NCBI RefSeq assembly: GCF_036227405.1
Contig: NZ_CP109473.1
Location: forward strand, 7,378,001 to 7,442,000
DNA: 64,000 bases
Source of the DNA: Streptomyces sp. NBC_01460
Lineage (GTDB): Bacteria; Actinomycetota; Actinomycetes; Streptomycetales; Streptomycetaceae
Direction of reading: 5' to 3'
Both the position numbers and the translations under genes were made by a program. A model generated the notes under the pieces. That model had not been told where the DNA came from. It ran no database searches and saw only the letters and a program-made list of their open reading frames with translations. Of this stretch, positions 53,244-62,959 are shown in pieces (the first letter of the stretch is position 1; the number at the start of each line of letters is the position of its first letter).

Positions 53244-54499
53244 GGCCGCCCGCCCGCGGGGCCGCCCGCCTGCTGTCCGCCACGGGCCTCGCCGCCGCCC
53301 TGCTGCTGCCCACGGCGCTGCCGGCCCAGGCGGCTCCTTCCTCGCGCCTGCCGACAGCCGACGGGGAGAAGGGCCAGGAACTGCCCGGCATGCCCTCCGC
53401 GCTCGATCCGCAGGCCGATCAGGCGGCCTGCACCCCGGCGTCCCGGGACAGGGCGAAGAAGCAGGACTGGTCGCGCCAGCGCCTCGACCTGGACCGGCTG
53501 CACGGCCACAGCACCGGTGAGGGCATGACCGTCGCACTGATCGACACCGGTGCCGCCCCCGCCGCGGCAGGGCTCGAGGGCCGGGTCTCGGCCGAGGGCG
53601 TGGCCGGTGACGACTGCGTCGGGCACGGTACGTTCCTGGCCGGGCTGATCGCCGGGGACGGGGGCGGCACCCCGCAGCTGGCCGGGGTCGCCCCGGACGC
53701 GAGGATCCTGGCCCTGCGCGGCACCGACCAGCGCGGTCAGGCGAGTCCCGCCCTGGTGGCGGAGGCGCTGAGGGAGGCGACCGCCGCCCGGGCCGACGTG
53801 ATCGCGGTCGCGGTGGCCCTGCCCCGCCGGGACGCGGCGCTGACCCGTGCGGTGGCCGAGGCCCGCAGCGCGGGGGCGGTGGTGGTCGCCGCGGCGACCC
53901 CGGACCCGCCCCGCACCGGCACCGACGAGATCCCCTCCCGTACCTACTGGCCGGCGGGTGAACCCGGCGTCCTCTCGGTCGCCGACATGCTCCCCGCCGG
54001 TGTCCGGCCGGACAGCGCACTGCCCACCGACGGCATCGACCTGCTCGCACCCGGCGCCGGGGTGGTCTCAGGCGGCCCGCGCGGCGACGGCCACTACCTG
54101 GGCGCGGGAGCGTCGGTGGCCGCCGCCTACGCCGCCGGTGCCGTCGCCGCCGTGCGCTCCGCCTATCCCGGCGAGCAGCCCGACGACGTCGTCCGCCGTC
54201 TCACGGCCACCGCCTACCCGGCCGAGATTCCTCAGCTGGACCCCTACGCCGCCGTCACCACGGTGCTCGGTGCCCCCGGGGCGGCCCCCGGCGCCGGGCG
54301 CGCGGCGGAACCCGTGACCGTCCGCGACACGGCGGACGCCGACCGCGCCACGGGCCGTGCCACCCTCCTCGTCCTCCTCGGCTCCGCCGCCGTCCTCTCC
54401 GTCCTCTGGGCGGGCTTCGCCGTCACCCGGGCCCGCGCCCGGGGCTGGCGTCCGGCGGGAGCGGGCGGGACGGGAACGGGCACGAGCACGGGTACGTGA
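53240..54499 (+). CDS. mycP: Mycosin-like subtilisin-family protease (MycP)
   Basis: 419 residues, ATG 53240 overlapping the AAA gene stop. Signal peptide to about residue 31. Subtilase domain with D102 (LIDTG) and H129 (VGHGT). The nucleophile segment [13 protein letters not shown] has S292 but reads GAS-x-A-A-A instead of GTSxAxP, and the oxyanion Asn region reads AAATPDP. C-terminal transmembrane helix about 374-396. Mycosins are membrane-anchored proteases required to stabilise ESX machines, not only for cleavage. Reduced catalysis is possible. Confidence 0.88.
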   Translation: MRPPARGAARLLSATGLAAALLLPTALPAQAAPSSRLPTADGEKGQELPGMPSALDPQADQAACTPASRDRAKKQDWSRQRLDLDRLHGHSTGEGMTVALIDTGAAPAAAGLEGRVSAEGVAGDDCVGHGTFLAGLIAGDGGGTPQLAGVAPDARILALRGTDQRGQASPALVAEALREATAARADVIAVAVALPRRDAALTRAVAEARSAGAVVVAAATPDPPRTGTDEIPSRTYWPAGEPGVLSVADMLPAGVRPDSALPTDGIDLLAPGAGVVSGGPRGDGHYLGAGASVAAAYAAGAVAAVRSAYPGEQPDDVVRRLTATAYPAEIPQLDPYAAVTTVLGAPGAAPGAGRAAEPVTVRDTADADRATGRATLLVLLGSAAVLSVLWAGFAVTRARARGWRPAGAGGTGTGTSTGT

Positions 54500-54525
54500 T
54501 GAGCTGACACCCGATCACGGCACGA

Positions 54526-54580
54526 CATGAGACGACGACACCCTCCCGGGGCGCTCCCGGGAGGGTGTCGTCGTCTCATG
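54526..54580. terminator. Perfect 25-bp inverted repeat between mycP and eccC
   Basis: The 25-nt arms 54526-54550 and 54556-54580 are exact reverse complements around a 5-nt loop gcgct. Convergent genes end 27 bp before it and 13 bp after it. Most likely a bidirectional terminator, exceptionally stable. No T-run follows. Confidence 0.85.
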
Positions 54581-54592
54581 TTCTCGCCGGCG

Positions 54593-57500
54593 CTACCTGT
54601 CCTGGTTCTCCTCGACCAGAGCCGTCTGCATCAGGCGCGGCTTGCGGCGGGCGATGTGCAGGGCCCGGCCGGGCGGGAGGTTGAGGGGCTTCGCGTCGCC
54701 GAAGAGCCGGCCTTCGGTGGGCGGGCAGGACAGCAGGACGGCCGGGTTGTTGGCCTCGTCGAGACGGCGGACGAGTCCGTCACTGAGGCCGCGGCCCGCT
54801 CCCATCGCGCTCCGGGCCACGACCAGGTGCAGGCCCATCTCGAAGCCGAGGGTGAGACTCTCGAAGAGCGGCTCGAAGGGGCTCTGGAAGGAGTTGGAGG
54901 AGACCATGTCGTAGTCGTCGACCAGGATGAAGAGGCGCGGGCCGGTCCACCAGTCGCACCGGCGCATCCGGGCGGGGGCGATGTCCGCCCCGGGCACACG
55001 GGTCTTCAGGGCGCGTGCCGCGCCGTCGATGGTCTCCTTGAGGTTGTCCAGGGAGATCACGTGCCCGATGCGGTACTCCTCCGGGACGGCGTCCACCAGG
55101 GTGCGGCGGTAGTCCACCGCGATGATCTTCGCCTCGTTCGGGGCGTAGCGGTCGGTGATGCCCTTGGTGACGAGGCGCAGCAGGTTGGTCTTGCCGCTCT
55201 CCGTGTCGCCGACCGTGATCAGGTGCGGCGTACGGCTGAAGTCGTGCCAGACGGGCTCCAGCGACTCCTGGTCGATACCGAGCGCGAGACGCATGCCGCC
55301 GCCCTCGGTCGCCTCGGGTGCCGGGAGCTCGGAGAGGGGCAGACGGTGCGGCAGCATCCGGACCTGGGGGGCCGGTGCGCCGGACCAGTGCCGGGCGACC
55401 TCCGCCACCAGATGGGAGACCCCCTCGCCGAGGTCGTCGAGGGAACCGCTGCCGTCCAGCCGGGGCAGACCGGCGAGGAAGTGCATCTTGCTGTCCGCGG
55501 TGATGCCGCGGCCACCGCTGCGCGGCACCGACCGGGCCTTGCGGGTGTCGATCTCGGAGTCCATCGGGTCGCCCATCCGCAGTTCGAGACGGGTCGCGGC
55601 CTGGTCGCGGACCTGGGCGGACAGCTCCACCCAGCGGGTGGTGGTGATGAGCAGGTGGATGCCGTAGTTGAGACCGCGGGCGGCGAGTTCGTTGAACTTC
55701 GGGATCAGGTCGTCGTAGTCCTGGCGGACCGTGGACCAGCCGTCGACGACCATGAACACGTCGCCGAAGGGCTCGTCGGGGAACTCTCCGGCCGCCCTGC
55801 GGCGGCGGTAGGAGTTCATGGAGTCGATGGTGTGGTCCACGAAGAACTGCTCGCGGCGGGCGAGCAGCGTCATCACCTCGGCGACGGCACGGTGCACCCG
55901 CTCCGGGTTCAGCCGCGCCGCGACGCCCCCGACGTGCGGGAGGGCCGCGAGCTGGGAGAGCCCGCCGCCGCCGAAGTCCAGGCAGTAGAACTGGACCTCG
56001 GCGGGGGTGTGGGTGAGGGCGAGGGAGGCGATCAGCGTGCGGGTGAGGGTGGACTTGCCGCTCTGCGAGCCGCCCGCGACGGCGATGTGTCCGCCGGCCC
56101 CGGAGAGATCCACGACCAGGGGGTCGCGGCGCTGCTCGAACGGCTTGTCCACCAGCCCGACCGGGACCCGCAGCCTGCCGGTGCCGGGCCAGCCGGCCGC
56201 GCTGAGACCCCGCTCCGCGTCGGGGGCGATGCCGGGCAGCAGGGCGTCCAGCGGTGAGGGCTCGCGCAGCGGCGGCAGCCACACCTGGTGGGCGGCGGGA
56301 CCCGAACCGCGCAGCCGGTCGAGCGCCACGTCGAGCAGGGCCTCCTCGTCGCCGTTCTCCTCGCTCTCCGGCTCCGGCTCGGCCAGGGGTTCCACGGTGC
56401 GGGGCACCACCCAGCCGCTCGTCCACGGCACCACCTGGCTGGCCACCCGGGCCTGCACCACCGCGCCCGTACGCCGCCGGTAGGTCCCGGAGGAATAGGC
56501 GGCACGGAAGCGGGTCAGGGCCTCCACGCCGGACTTCAGGTAGCCGCTGCCGGGCTGGGCGGGGAGCTCGTAGGCGTCGGGCACGCCGAGCACGCCGCGG
56601 CTCTCCATGGCGGAGAAGGTGCGCAGGCCGATGCGGTACGAGAGGTGGCTCTCCAACTGGTGCATGCGGCCCTCGTCCAGGCGCTGCGACGCGAGCAGCA
56701 GGTGCACCCCGAGCGAGCGGCCCAGACGGCCGATCATCACGAACAGGTCCATGAACTCACGGTGGGCGGAGAGGAGTTCGCTGAACTCGTCGACCACCAC
56801 GAACAGGCTGGGCAACGGGGCGAGATCCGCCCCCGCCGCACGCGCCCGCTCGTACTCCAGGGCGGACGTGTGGTTCCCCGCGGAGCGCAGCAGCTCCTGG
56901 CGGCGGATGAGTTCGCCGTGCAGGGCGTCCTGCATGCGTTCCACCAGGGCGACCTCGTTGGCGAGGTTGGTGATGACGGCGGAGGTGTGCGGGAGTTCCT
57001 CCAGGCCGAGGAAGGTGGCGCCACCCTTGAAGTCGACCAGGATGAAGTTGAGTGTCTCGGAGGAGTTCGTCAGGGCGAGGCCGAGGACGAGAGTGCGCAG
57101 CAGTTCGCTCTTGCCGGAGCCGGTGGCGCCGATGAGCATGCCGTGCGGACCCATGCCGCCCTGCGCGGACTCCTTGATGTCGAGTTCGACGGGACGGCCG
57201 TTCACGCCGACCGCGATCGGCACCCGCAGCCGCGCGGAGCCGGTGCTCCGGGCGAAGAGGGCCTGCGGGTCGTGCCGGTGCAGGTCGGGGATGCCGAGCA
57301 GCGTGGTCAGCTCGACGTCGGAGTCCAGCGGCTGCGCGATGTCGGTGCCCAGACTCATCCGGCGGGACGTGAGCAGCCTGGCCAGGGACTCCGCGCCGAG
57401 CGGGCCGAGCCGGTCCGGCCGTCCGAGCGGGACGGACCGCTCCTTGCGGCTGCGGTCCGTGCGGACCAGGTTCACCTGGTCGGGGCCGGCGGTCAGCCGC

Positions 57501-58648
57501 AGCGTGTTGCGTCCGGGGCGCCAGCGCAGTGCCCCGGAGACGTCGACTGCCAGGGCGTTGCGGTAGCCGTGCCCCTCCCAGCGGTGCCCCTCGGGGACGG
57601 TGACGCCGTCCAGGACGACGACCGTGTAGGGCTCGTCGCGGCCGGGGCGGGCGTCCGGGTCGAAGTCGGGGCGTTCGGCGAACTCGGCGCCGAGCAGGTC
57701 GTCCAGCTCCGCGATGTCCGCGGTGATCCTGCGTACCTGGCCGGCACCGTCCTCCTCGTGCGGGTCCAGCACGTGCGGCAGCCACTTCACCCACTCCCAG
57801 TCGGGCCGCCGCTCGTCACTGACACAGAGGGCGAGCCACAGCTCCTCGGGCGCGTGGAACACCGCGAGCTGCCCGAGCACGGCGCGCACCAGGGCGCGTA
57901 CGGCGTCGGAGCCGGGGTCGGGAGTACCGCCGTCCCCTTCACGCGACGGGGTGCCGGGCTCCGCGGACCCCTCGTCCGGGCTCTCCTCGGGACGTACCAG
58001 GATCCGGGCCGAGGACCGCAGATAGAGGCCGAGAGGCTGCTCGGGGATCGTGGAGTAGGCCCGGATGAAACGGCGCAGGGCGTGCGCGCAGAGGGGTTCG
58101 AGGTCCTCCACCGGACGGGTGGACACCGGCTCCAGGGTGAGGGCGAGCTGCTGTTCACCGACGGCGAGACGGACCTCGCCGAAGTCCTCGTCGGCCGGGC
58201 GGCGTTCCCAGAGCCGGGAGGTGCGTGCCAGCGAGCGGAGCGAGTGGGGCTCCGGGTGGCGCCAGGCGAGGGCCCGCTGCTGCTCCGCGATGGTGGTCCT
58301 GACCCGCTTGCGGGTCTGCGCCAGGTAGCGGAGGTAGTCGCGGCGTTCGCCCTTCAGGCGCTGCTTGCGCTCGCTGGAACGGCGCATCAGCTGCCCCAGA
58401 AGCATGGCACCGGCGGAGAGCGCCATCACGCCCATGGCGAGGTACATGAAGACGCCGTTGCCGCCGCCGGGCCGCAGGAACATCAGCATCATGGACACCG
58501 ACATCAGCGCCATCGGCAAATAGGTCCATATCGCCGAGGTGTCCGGCACGGTCTCGGCGAGGACCGGCGGCTCCTGGAGCGTCAATTGCCCTTCGGGCAT
58601 CTCCGGTCCGCGACGGCGGGCCGGACGGCGGAACAGCACCACACTCAA
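54593..58648 (-). CDS. eccC: EccC, FtsK/SpoIIIE-type T7SS motor ATPase (fused EccCa-EccCb)
   Basis: 1351 residues, TTG 58648 with GGAGG nine bases upstream; GTG 58642 is possible. Two transmembrane helices (about 41-87) are followed by three RecA-like ATPase domains. Walker A sequences are GATGSGKSE (507-515), GGSQSGKST (859-867) and GDTESGKTN (1147-1155). The first domain has Walker B VVVDEFSEL; the later two read VVDGWS and LVDDYDM, so the second lacks the catalytic Glu. EccC powers secretion of WXG100 substrates and is the defining T7SS gene. Divergent from eccD. Confidence 0.95.
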   Translation of the reverse strand: MSVVLFRRPARRRGPEMPEGQLTLQEPPVLAETVPDTSAIWTYLPMALMSVSMMLMFLRPGGGNGVFMYLAMGVMALSAGAMLLGQLMRRSSERKQRLKGERRDYLRYLAQTRKRVRTTIAEQQRALAWRHPEPHSLRSLARTSRLWERRPADEDFGEVRLAVGEQQLALTLEPVSTRPVEDLEPLCAHALRRFIRAYSTIPEQPLGLYLRSSARILVRPEESPDEGSAEPGTPSREGDGGTPDPGSDAVRALVRAVLGQLAVFHAPEELWLALCVSDERRPDWEWVKWLPHVLDPHEEDGAGQVRRITADIAELDDLLGAEFAERPDFDPDARPGRDEPYTVVVLDGVTVPEGHRWEGHGYRNALAVDVSGALRWRPGRNTLRLTAGPDQVNLVRTDRSRKERSVPLGRPDRLGPLGAESLARLLTSRRMSLGTDIAQPLDSDVELTTLLGIPDLHRHDPQALFARSTGSARLRVPIAVGVNGRPVELDIKESAQGGMGPHGMLIGATGSGKSELLRTLVLGLALTNSSETLNFILVDFKGGATFLGLEELPHTSAVITNLANEVALVERMQDALHGELIRRQELLRSAGNHTSALEYERARAAGADLAPLPSLFVVVDEFSELLSAHREFMDLFVMIGRLGRSLGVHLLLASQRLDEGRMHQLESHLSYRIGLRTFSAMESRGVLGVPDAYELPAQPGSGYLKSGVEALTRFRAAYSSGTYRRRTGAVVQARVASQVVPWTSGWVVPRTVEPLAEPEPESEENGDEEALLDVALDRLRGSGPAAHQVWLPPLREPSPLDALLPGIAPDAERGLSAAGWPGTGRLRVPVGLVDKPFEQRRDPLVVDLSGAGGHIAVAGGSQSGKSTLTRTLIASLALTHTPAEVQFYCLDFGGGGLSQLAALPHVGGVAARLNPERVHRAVAEVMTLLARREQFFVDHTIDSMNSYRRRRAAGEFPDEPFGDVFMVVDGWSTVRQDYDDLIPKFNELAARGLNYGIHLLITTTRWVELSAQVRDQAATRLELRMGDPMDSEIDTRKARSVPRSGGRGITADSKMHFLAGLPRLDGSGSLDDLGEGVSHLVAEVARHWSGAPAPQVRMLPHRLPLSELPAPEATEGGGMRLALGIDQESLEPVWHDFSRTPHLITVGDTESGKTNLLRLVTKGITDRYAPNEAKIIAVDYRRTLVDAVPEEYRIGHVISLDNLKETIDGAARALKTRVPGADIAPARMRRCDWWTGPRLFILVDDYDMVSSNSFQSPFEPLFESLTLGFEMGLHLVVARSAMGAGRGLSDGLVRRLDEANNPAVLLSCPPTEGRLFGDAKPLNLPPGRALHIARRKPRLMQTALVEENQDR

Positions 58649-58806
58649 GGAACAGAACCTCCGGTTTTACGGCTTTCCGGCCCGTACCGAATACCGGTGC
58701 ACCCGGTAGTGGGAAAGACCGCACCGCACTGATTCTCCGGGTCCCGCGTACCGCGGTGAACGCCGGATGAAAGTTTCGGGCGGACAGCAGAGGAGGAGCA
58801 ACTCCC

Positions 58807-58835
58807 TTGCTGGACAATTGCATACCGGATAGTGA
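58807..58835 (+). promoter_or_regulatory. Candidate eccD promoter
   Basis: TTGCTG (58807-58812) and TAGTGA (58830-58835) with a 17-bp spacer fit a primary-sigma-type promoter for the plus strand. The transcript would have a leader of about 215 nt. Confidence 0.4.
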
Positions 58836-58848
58836 CGCCGGTCCACAA

Positions 58849-58866
58849 TACGACCCGGTGGTCGTA
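58849..58866. promoter_or_regulatory. Inverted repeat, possible T7SS operator
   Basis: TACGACC-CGGT-GGTCGTA, perfect 7-bp arms, just downstream of the candidate eccD promoter. Symmetric, so able to serve a dimeric regulator of both divergent units. No cognate regulator gene is in the window. Confidence 0.45.
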
Positions 58867-59056
58867 GGCAGTAGTCTGCATTCACGGAACGCGAACTGTC
58901 CACGCGGGGGCGGTCGTCGCGATGCGCGCCGACGCAATGAGCCTGCCAGGCAACCGTTCCCGGCCGTACGGGCCTTCCGTACTGTTCGCACGTCCCCTCT
59001 CCCACGGAGGGGCCGCCCTCCTGTCAAAGCCCCCACGGAAGCAGAGAGTTCAGCTG

Positions 59057-60463
59057 ATGACCGACAGTGCGGTGGCCGAGTCGTGCCGCCTGACCGTACG
59101 TGCGCCGAGCGTCACCGTCGATCTGGCCGTGCCCGCCGACGTCCCGGTCGCCGACCTGCTGCCCACCCTGCTGCGTTACGTCGGCCAGGAGGCCGAGGAG
59201 GCAGGCCTGGACCACGCGGGCTGGGTGCTCCAGAGACTCGGTGACGCCCCGCTCGACGAGGAGACGACCCTGGCCGGCGCCGGCCTGTCCGACGGGGCCG
59301 TGCTCTACCTGCGCCCGCACACCGAGGCGCTGCCCGAGGCGCGGCTCGACGACCTGGTGGACGGGATAGCCGACACCGCCGGCAGGCGGCTGCACACCTG
59401 GCACCCCGGAGCCGCCCGCGGGCTGCTGGTGGGCTCCGCCGTGGCGACCGTGGCGGCGGCCCTCGTGCTGGTGTTCTGGCCGGGGGTGAGCGGCTCGGCC
59501 TTCTCGCGGGCCGCCTGCGCGGCCGTCGCCGGCCTGCTGCTGCTCGCGGGCGCGGGTTCCGCCAGCCGGGCGGTCGGCGACCGCCTCTCCGCGACGGCTC
59601 TCGGCCTGATGGTCGCCCCGTGCCTGGCGCTCGCGGGCTGGGTGCTGCCCGGCGGCGACGTGACCGGCCCGGACGCGACGCAGGTCGTGGGAGCGCGCCT
59701 GCTCGCCGCGGGCGCCGCGGGTGCGGGCGGCGCGGTCATCGCGCTCGCCGCCACCGCGGTCGGCGCCCCTGCCCTGCTGGCCACCGCGGTCGTCTCGGTG
59801 GCCACCGCGATCGCCGGGGCCCTCATGGGATACACGGGTCTGGGCGGCCCGGCCGCGGTCGCCCTGGTGGCGACGGCGGTCGCCCTCGCCGCCGGGACGG
59901 TCGCGCCGTTCGCCTTCAAACTGGCCGGGATGCGCATGCCCGCGCTGCCCTCCACGGCCGGTGAGCTCCAGCAGGGCATCGACCCCTACTCCGGCGACGA
60001 GGTCGCCGAGCGCACCGAACTGGCCGGACGCTGGGTCGCCGCGCTCTTCGGCGCCACCGGCGTCATCGCCGCGGCCGCCCTCACCGTCCTCGCCGAGCAT
60101 CCGGACCTGCCCGAGGTGCTGACCGCTCTCGCGCTGAGCCTGCTCCTCCTCCTGCACGCCCGCGGCCTGGTGCACATCGGGCAGCGGCTGACCCTGGCCG
60201 TGCCCGGGCTCTGGGGGCTGCTGCTCCTCGCCCGCGCCTGGGCGCTGGACAGCGGGAGCGACGGACGCCTCGTGGTCTTCGCCGTCCTGCTCGCCGCGGC
60301 GGCCGGACTCGTGACCGCCTCCTGGACCGTGCCGGGCCGCCGGGTGCTGCCGTACTGGGGCCGTGCGGCAGAACTGGCCCACACCCTCCTCGCCGTGGCA
60401 CTGCTGCCGCTCAGCATGTGGGTGGCGGGTCTCTTCGGCTGGCTGCGCGGTCTGTTCGGCTGA
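59057..60463 (+). CDS. eccD: EccD, T7SS integral membrane channel subunit
   Basis: 468 residues from ATG 59057 (GAGAG upstream). The N-terminal ubiquitin-like YukD domain covers about 1-95 (RLTVRAPSVTVDLAVPADVP). About eleven transmembrane segments follow (VGSAVATVAAALVLVFWPGV onward). EccD forms the central membrane pore with EccC and EccB. A longer in-frame extension to 58922 has no ribosome-binding site. Followed 47 bp later by eccB. Confidence 0.92.
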   Translation: MTDSAVAESCRLTVRAPSVTVDLAVPADVPVADLLPTLLRYVGQEAEEAGLDHAGWVLQRLGDAPLDEETTLAGAGLSDGAVLYLRPHTEALPEARLDDLVDGIADTAGRRLHTWHPGAARGLLVGSAVATVAAALVLVFWPGVSGSAFSRAACAAVAGLLLLAGAGSASRAVGDRLSATALGLMVAPCLALAGWVLPGGDVTGPDATQVVGARLLAAGAAGAGGAVIALAATAVGAPALLATAVVSVATAIAGALMGYTGLGGPAAVALVATAVALAAGTVAPFAFKLAGMRMPALPSTAGELQQGIDPYSGDEVAERTELAGRWVAALFGATGVIAAAALTVLAEHPDLPEVLTALALSLLLLLHARGLVHIGQRLTLAVPGLWGLLLLARAWALDSGSDGRLVVFAVLLAAAAGLVTASWTVPGRRVLPYWGRAAELAHTLLAVALLPLSMWVAGLFGWLRGLFG

Positions 60464-60510
60464 GTACACCGCACGCCGTGACATGGGTATCGAGTGGGTG
60501 AGGAGAGGCA

Positions 60511-62082
60511 GTGCAGTCCAAGCGCGACCAGGTACATGCGCACAGTTTCATGATGGGCAGGCTCAGTTCGGGCCTGCTGACGGCCGACCCGGACGCGGCG
60601 GAGAGCCCTCTGGGGCGCACCACCCGAGGGGTGGTCTTCGGCGTCCTGGTGACCGTGCTGATCGGTGCGGGCGCCACGGTCTTCGGACTGCTGCGCCCGG
60701 GTGGGAACGACGGCTGGCGGGACGGTGAGCACCTGGTCGTCAACCGCGACACCGGCGCCCGCTACCTGTGGACCGGCACCGACGGAGTCCTGCACCCCGT
60801 GCGCAACTACGCCTCGGCGAAGCTGATCGGCGGCGCCGACCTCGAGACCGCGGACGTCGCCACCACCTCGCTGCGGGACGTCCCCGTGGGCTCCCCGGCC
60901 GGCATCCCCGGCGCGCCGGACGCCGTGCCCGGCCCCGGCGAGCTCGACGACGGCGCCTGGCACATGTGCGTCACCGGTCCGGACGGGGCCCTTCCCAGCA
61001 CCTCCGGTGCCGTCGCGGACACCGGGGTGGACAAGCCCGGGGCCACCACCGTGGTCGCCGGGGCGCCCCTGGACTCCCAGGACATCGGCAGCGGTCGCGG
61101 GGTGCTCGTACGCGGCCCCGGTGACACCGAGTACCTGGTGTGGCGGGGCAGCAGGCTGCCGCTGGACCGGGCGTCCGACGCCCGTAACGCCCTCGGCTAC
61201 GGCTCGGAGCAGCCGATGCCGGTCTCGGCGGCCTTCCTCGACGCCCTGGCCCCCGGCCCCGCCCTCAAGCCGCCCGCGGTTCCGGGGCGTGGTGAGAAGG
61301 GCCCGGTCCTCGGCGGCGGGGCCAGCCGTGTCGGCCAGGTGTTCAACGTCCAGGTGCCCGGCGGCGGCAGCACCTATCACCTGCTGCAGAAGGACGGCCT
61401 CGTGCCGCTGACGAGGCTCGGTGCCGCCCTCGTGCTGGGCGACCCGGCCACCCAGAAGGACGCCTACCGGGGGGAGTCGCCCGAGGCGCGCGACGTCGGC
61501 GCCGACGCGCTGCGCGCGCACCGTGCGGAGGGATCGGCCACCGCGGGATCCGCCGAGCTCCCGGACACCCCGCCGGTCCCGCAGCCCGCGCCGCGCGGCA
61601 CCGCGCTCTGCGCGCAGGTGGACGGGGACGACGGCGGCACCCGGATCGGGTCGGTGCTGGTCCCGCTGACCCGGCTCGCACCGGTCGTGGTGTCGGAGGG
61701 CACCGCCCAGCCGCTGAGTCCGGCCTGTGTCCGGACGGACGCCACGGTGGTACGGCCCGGACGCGGCGCCCTGGTCCGGGCGCTGAACGCGAGCGGCGCC
61801 GCGCACGCCGGGACGACGTACCTGGTGGCGGAGAACGGGGTGAAGTACCGCGTCCCGGCCAAGGACGCGCTGGCGGCGCTCGGTTACGCCGAGGGGGACA
61901 TCGGCTCCGTCCCGGCCCCGCTGCTCGCCGCCCTCCCGACCGGTGCGGACCTCGACCCGGCCGCCGCCTCCGGTGCCGCGGAACCCCGCGTCACGGCTCC
62001 GCGGTGCGGCGCCGACGCGGGGGAGGGGACGGGCAAGACGGACACGCGGGATGCTTCCGGCACAGCCGACTCCGCGGCGTGA
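60511..62082 (+). CDS. eccB: EccB, T7SS core component
   Basis: 523 residues, GTG 60511 with AGGAGAGG upstream. Short cytoplasmic N-terminus (KRDQVHAHSFMMGRLSSGLL), one transmembrane helix (about 40-61) and a large periplasm-like exterior domain with the EccB repeats (LPLDRASDARNALGYGSEQP, YRVPAKDALAALGYAEGDIG). EccB stabilises the membrane complex. The C-terminal 40 residues are low complexity. Confidence 0.93.
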   Translation: MQSKRDQVHAHSFMMGRLSSGLLTADPDAAESPLGRTTRGVVFGVLVTVLIGAGATVFGLLRPGGNDGWRDGEHLVVNRDTGARYLWTGTDGVLHPVRNYASAKLIGGADLETADVATTSLRDVPVGSPAGIPGAPDAVPGPGELDDGAWHMCVTGPDGALPSTSGAVADTGVDKPGATTVVAGAPLDSQDIGSGRGVLVRGPGDTEYLVWRGSRLPLDRASDARNALGYGSEQPMPVSAAFLDALAPGPALKPPAVPGRGEKGPVLGGGASRVGQVFNVQVPGGGSTYHLLQKDGLVPLTRLGAALVLGDPATQKDAYRGESPEARDVGADALRAHRAEGSATAGSAELPDTPPVPQPAPRGTALCAQVDGDDGGTRIGSVLVPLTRLAPVVVSEGTAQPLSPACVRTDATVVRPGRGALVRALNASGAAHAGTTYLVAENGVKYRVPAKDALAALGYAEGDIGSVPAPLLAALPTGADLDPAAASGAAEPRVTAPRCGADAGEGTGKTDTRDASGTADSAA

Positions 62083-62533
62083 TCCACGCGAAATCCCGTA
62101 AAAGGCATCGAGGAACGGGAAAGCATCGATCGGATAACTCCCCGCGGCTCGCGCTGATTTCCCGCGGGCCGGGCACGGCGAGAAACCTCAAATGAAGCTC
62201 AGATATTCGGGCGGTCGTGTCACAGGATTCCCGCGCACACGGGTCCGTGCCGTCTGAAACGGGCGGCCCGGATGACCGTTCCGCTCATTTTCCTGCCCGA
62301 TTACCGGCCGTATGGCGCTGCTGGACGAGAGGCTGCCGTCCCGCGAACCCGACGTTCGGGAGGGCTCGGTTCATCGGGCGGAAACATTGGGACAACTCTG
62401 GTGCCATGCAGGGGTTCTGAGGAACTGACCTATGCTCAAATCTTCCCCACACTCGTTGCGCGGAACGCCAGGTTCTCTTTAGCCTCGGCACGGCAACGTG
62501 CAACAAGACTGGTCTGAAGGAAGGGAGCGCGAC
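62083..62533. other. Intergenic region upstream of the WXG100 genes
   Basis: 451 bp without a supported gene; a few short frames lack features. It carries the promoter candidate 62456-62485. The region is somewhat lower in GC than its neighbours. Confidence 0.4.
62456..62485 (+). promoter_or_regulatory. Candidate promoter of the WXG100 operon
   Basis: TTGCGC (62456-62461) and TAGCCT (62480-62485) with an 18-bp spacer, about 50 bp before the first WXG100 ATG. A typical primary-sigma spacing; not demonstrated. Confidence 0.4.
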
Positions 62534-62869
62534 ATGGCGGACACTGGCTCAAGGAAAGCGGACTATGCCAAGGGCTTGGGAGGTGTCTCCTCCCTGGAGT
62601 CGGCCCGGAGCGCGGTCGAGAAGATCCAGAACAACGTCGCCGAGATCGCCGCGCGTTCGGGAGTCGGCGGCGACGAGGGCCAGGCACTGCTGAAGCTCTT
62701 CCGCAGCTGGAACGGCGAGGCGCAGAAGGTCGTCGTCCAGATCAGCAAGATGGTCGACGCGCTCCAGGAGAACGTGACCTCGGCCGACCGCCTCGCGAAG
62801 GAGAACCAGGACCTGACCGAGGTGCTCAACAGCAAGACCAGCCAGGGCGTCTTCGAAGCGCTGCGCTGA
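62534..62869 (+). CDS. WXG100-family protein (EsxA/EsxB-like)
   Basis: 111 residues, ATG 62534 with AGGGAG upstream. Helical hairpin with the WxG turn as SWNG (W59-G61), flanked by long amphipathic helices (LESARSAVEKIQNNVAEIAA before, VVQISKMVDALQENVTSADR after). Such proteins are secreted by the EccC machine, generally as a heterodimer with a neighbouring WXG100 partner. The gene is the first of three after eccB. It lacks an N-terminal signal peptide, as expected for T7SS cargo. Confidence 0.92.
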   Translation: MADTGSRKADYAKGLGGVSSLESARSAVEKIQNNVAEIAARSGVGGDEGQALLKLFRSWNGEAQKVVVQISKMVDALQENVTSADRLAKENQDLTEVLNSKTSQGVFEALR

Positions 62870-62959
62870 CCCACCCCCGCGGAACCGGTTCCCTGCGGAG
62901 GAGGCCGGAACACGTGAGCTCGCCGGGCTCCCCAGCCCGGCCACCCGAGAGGAGCAGTC

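Larger units (their letters stand above)
58649..59056. other. Divergent eccC/eccD control region
   Basis: 408 bp between oppositely directed eccC and eccD, without a gene. It holds the plus-strand promoter candidate 58807-58835 and the inverted repeat 58849-58866. The T7SS core genes on both sides should be controlled from here. Confidence 0.6.

Noticed and set aside
62217..62420. A 67-codon frame upstream of the WXG100 genes
   Set aside because: No start signal or recognisable sequence; lies in a promoter-containing gap.
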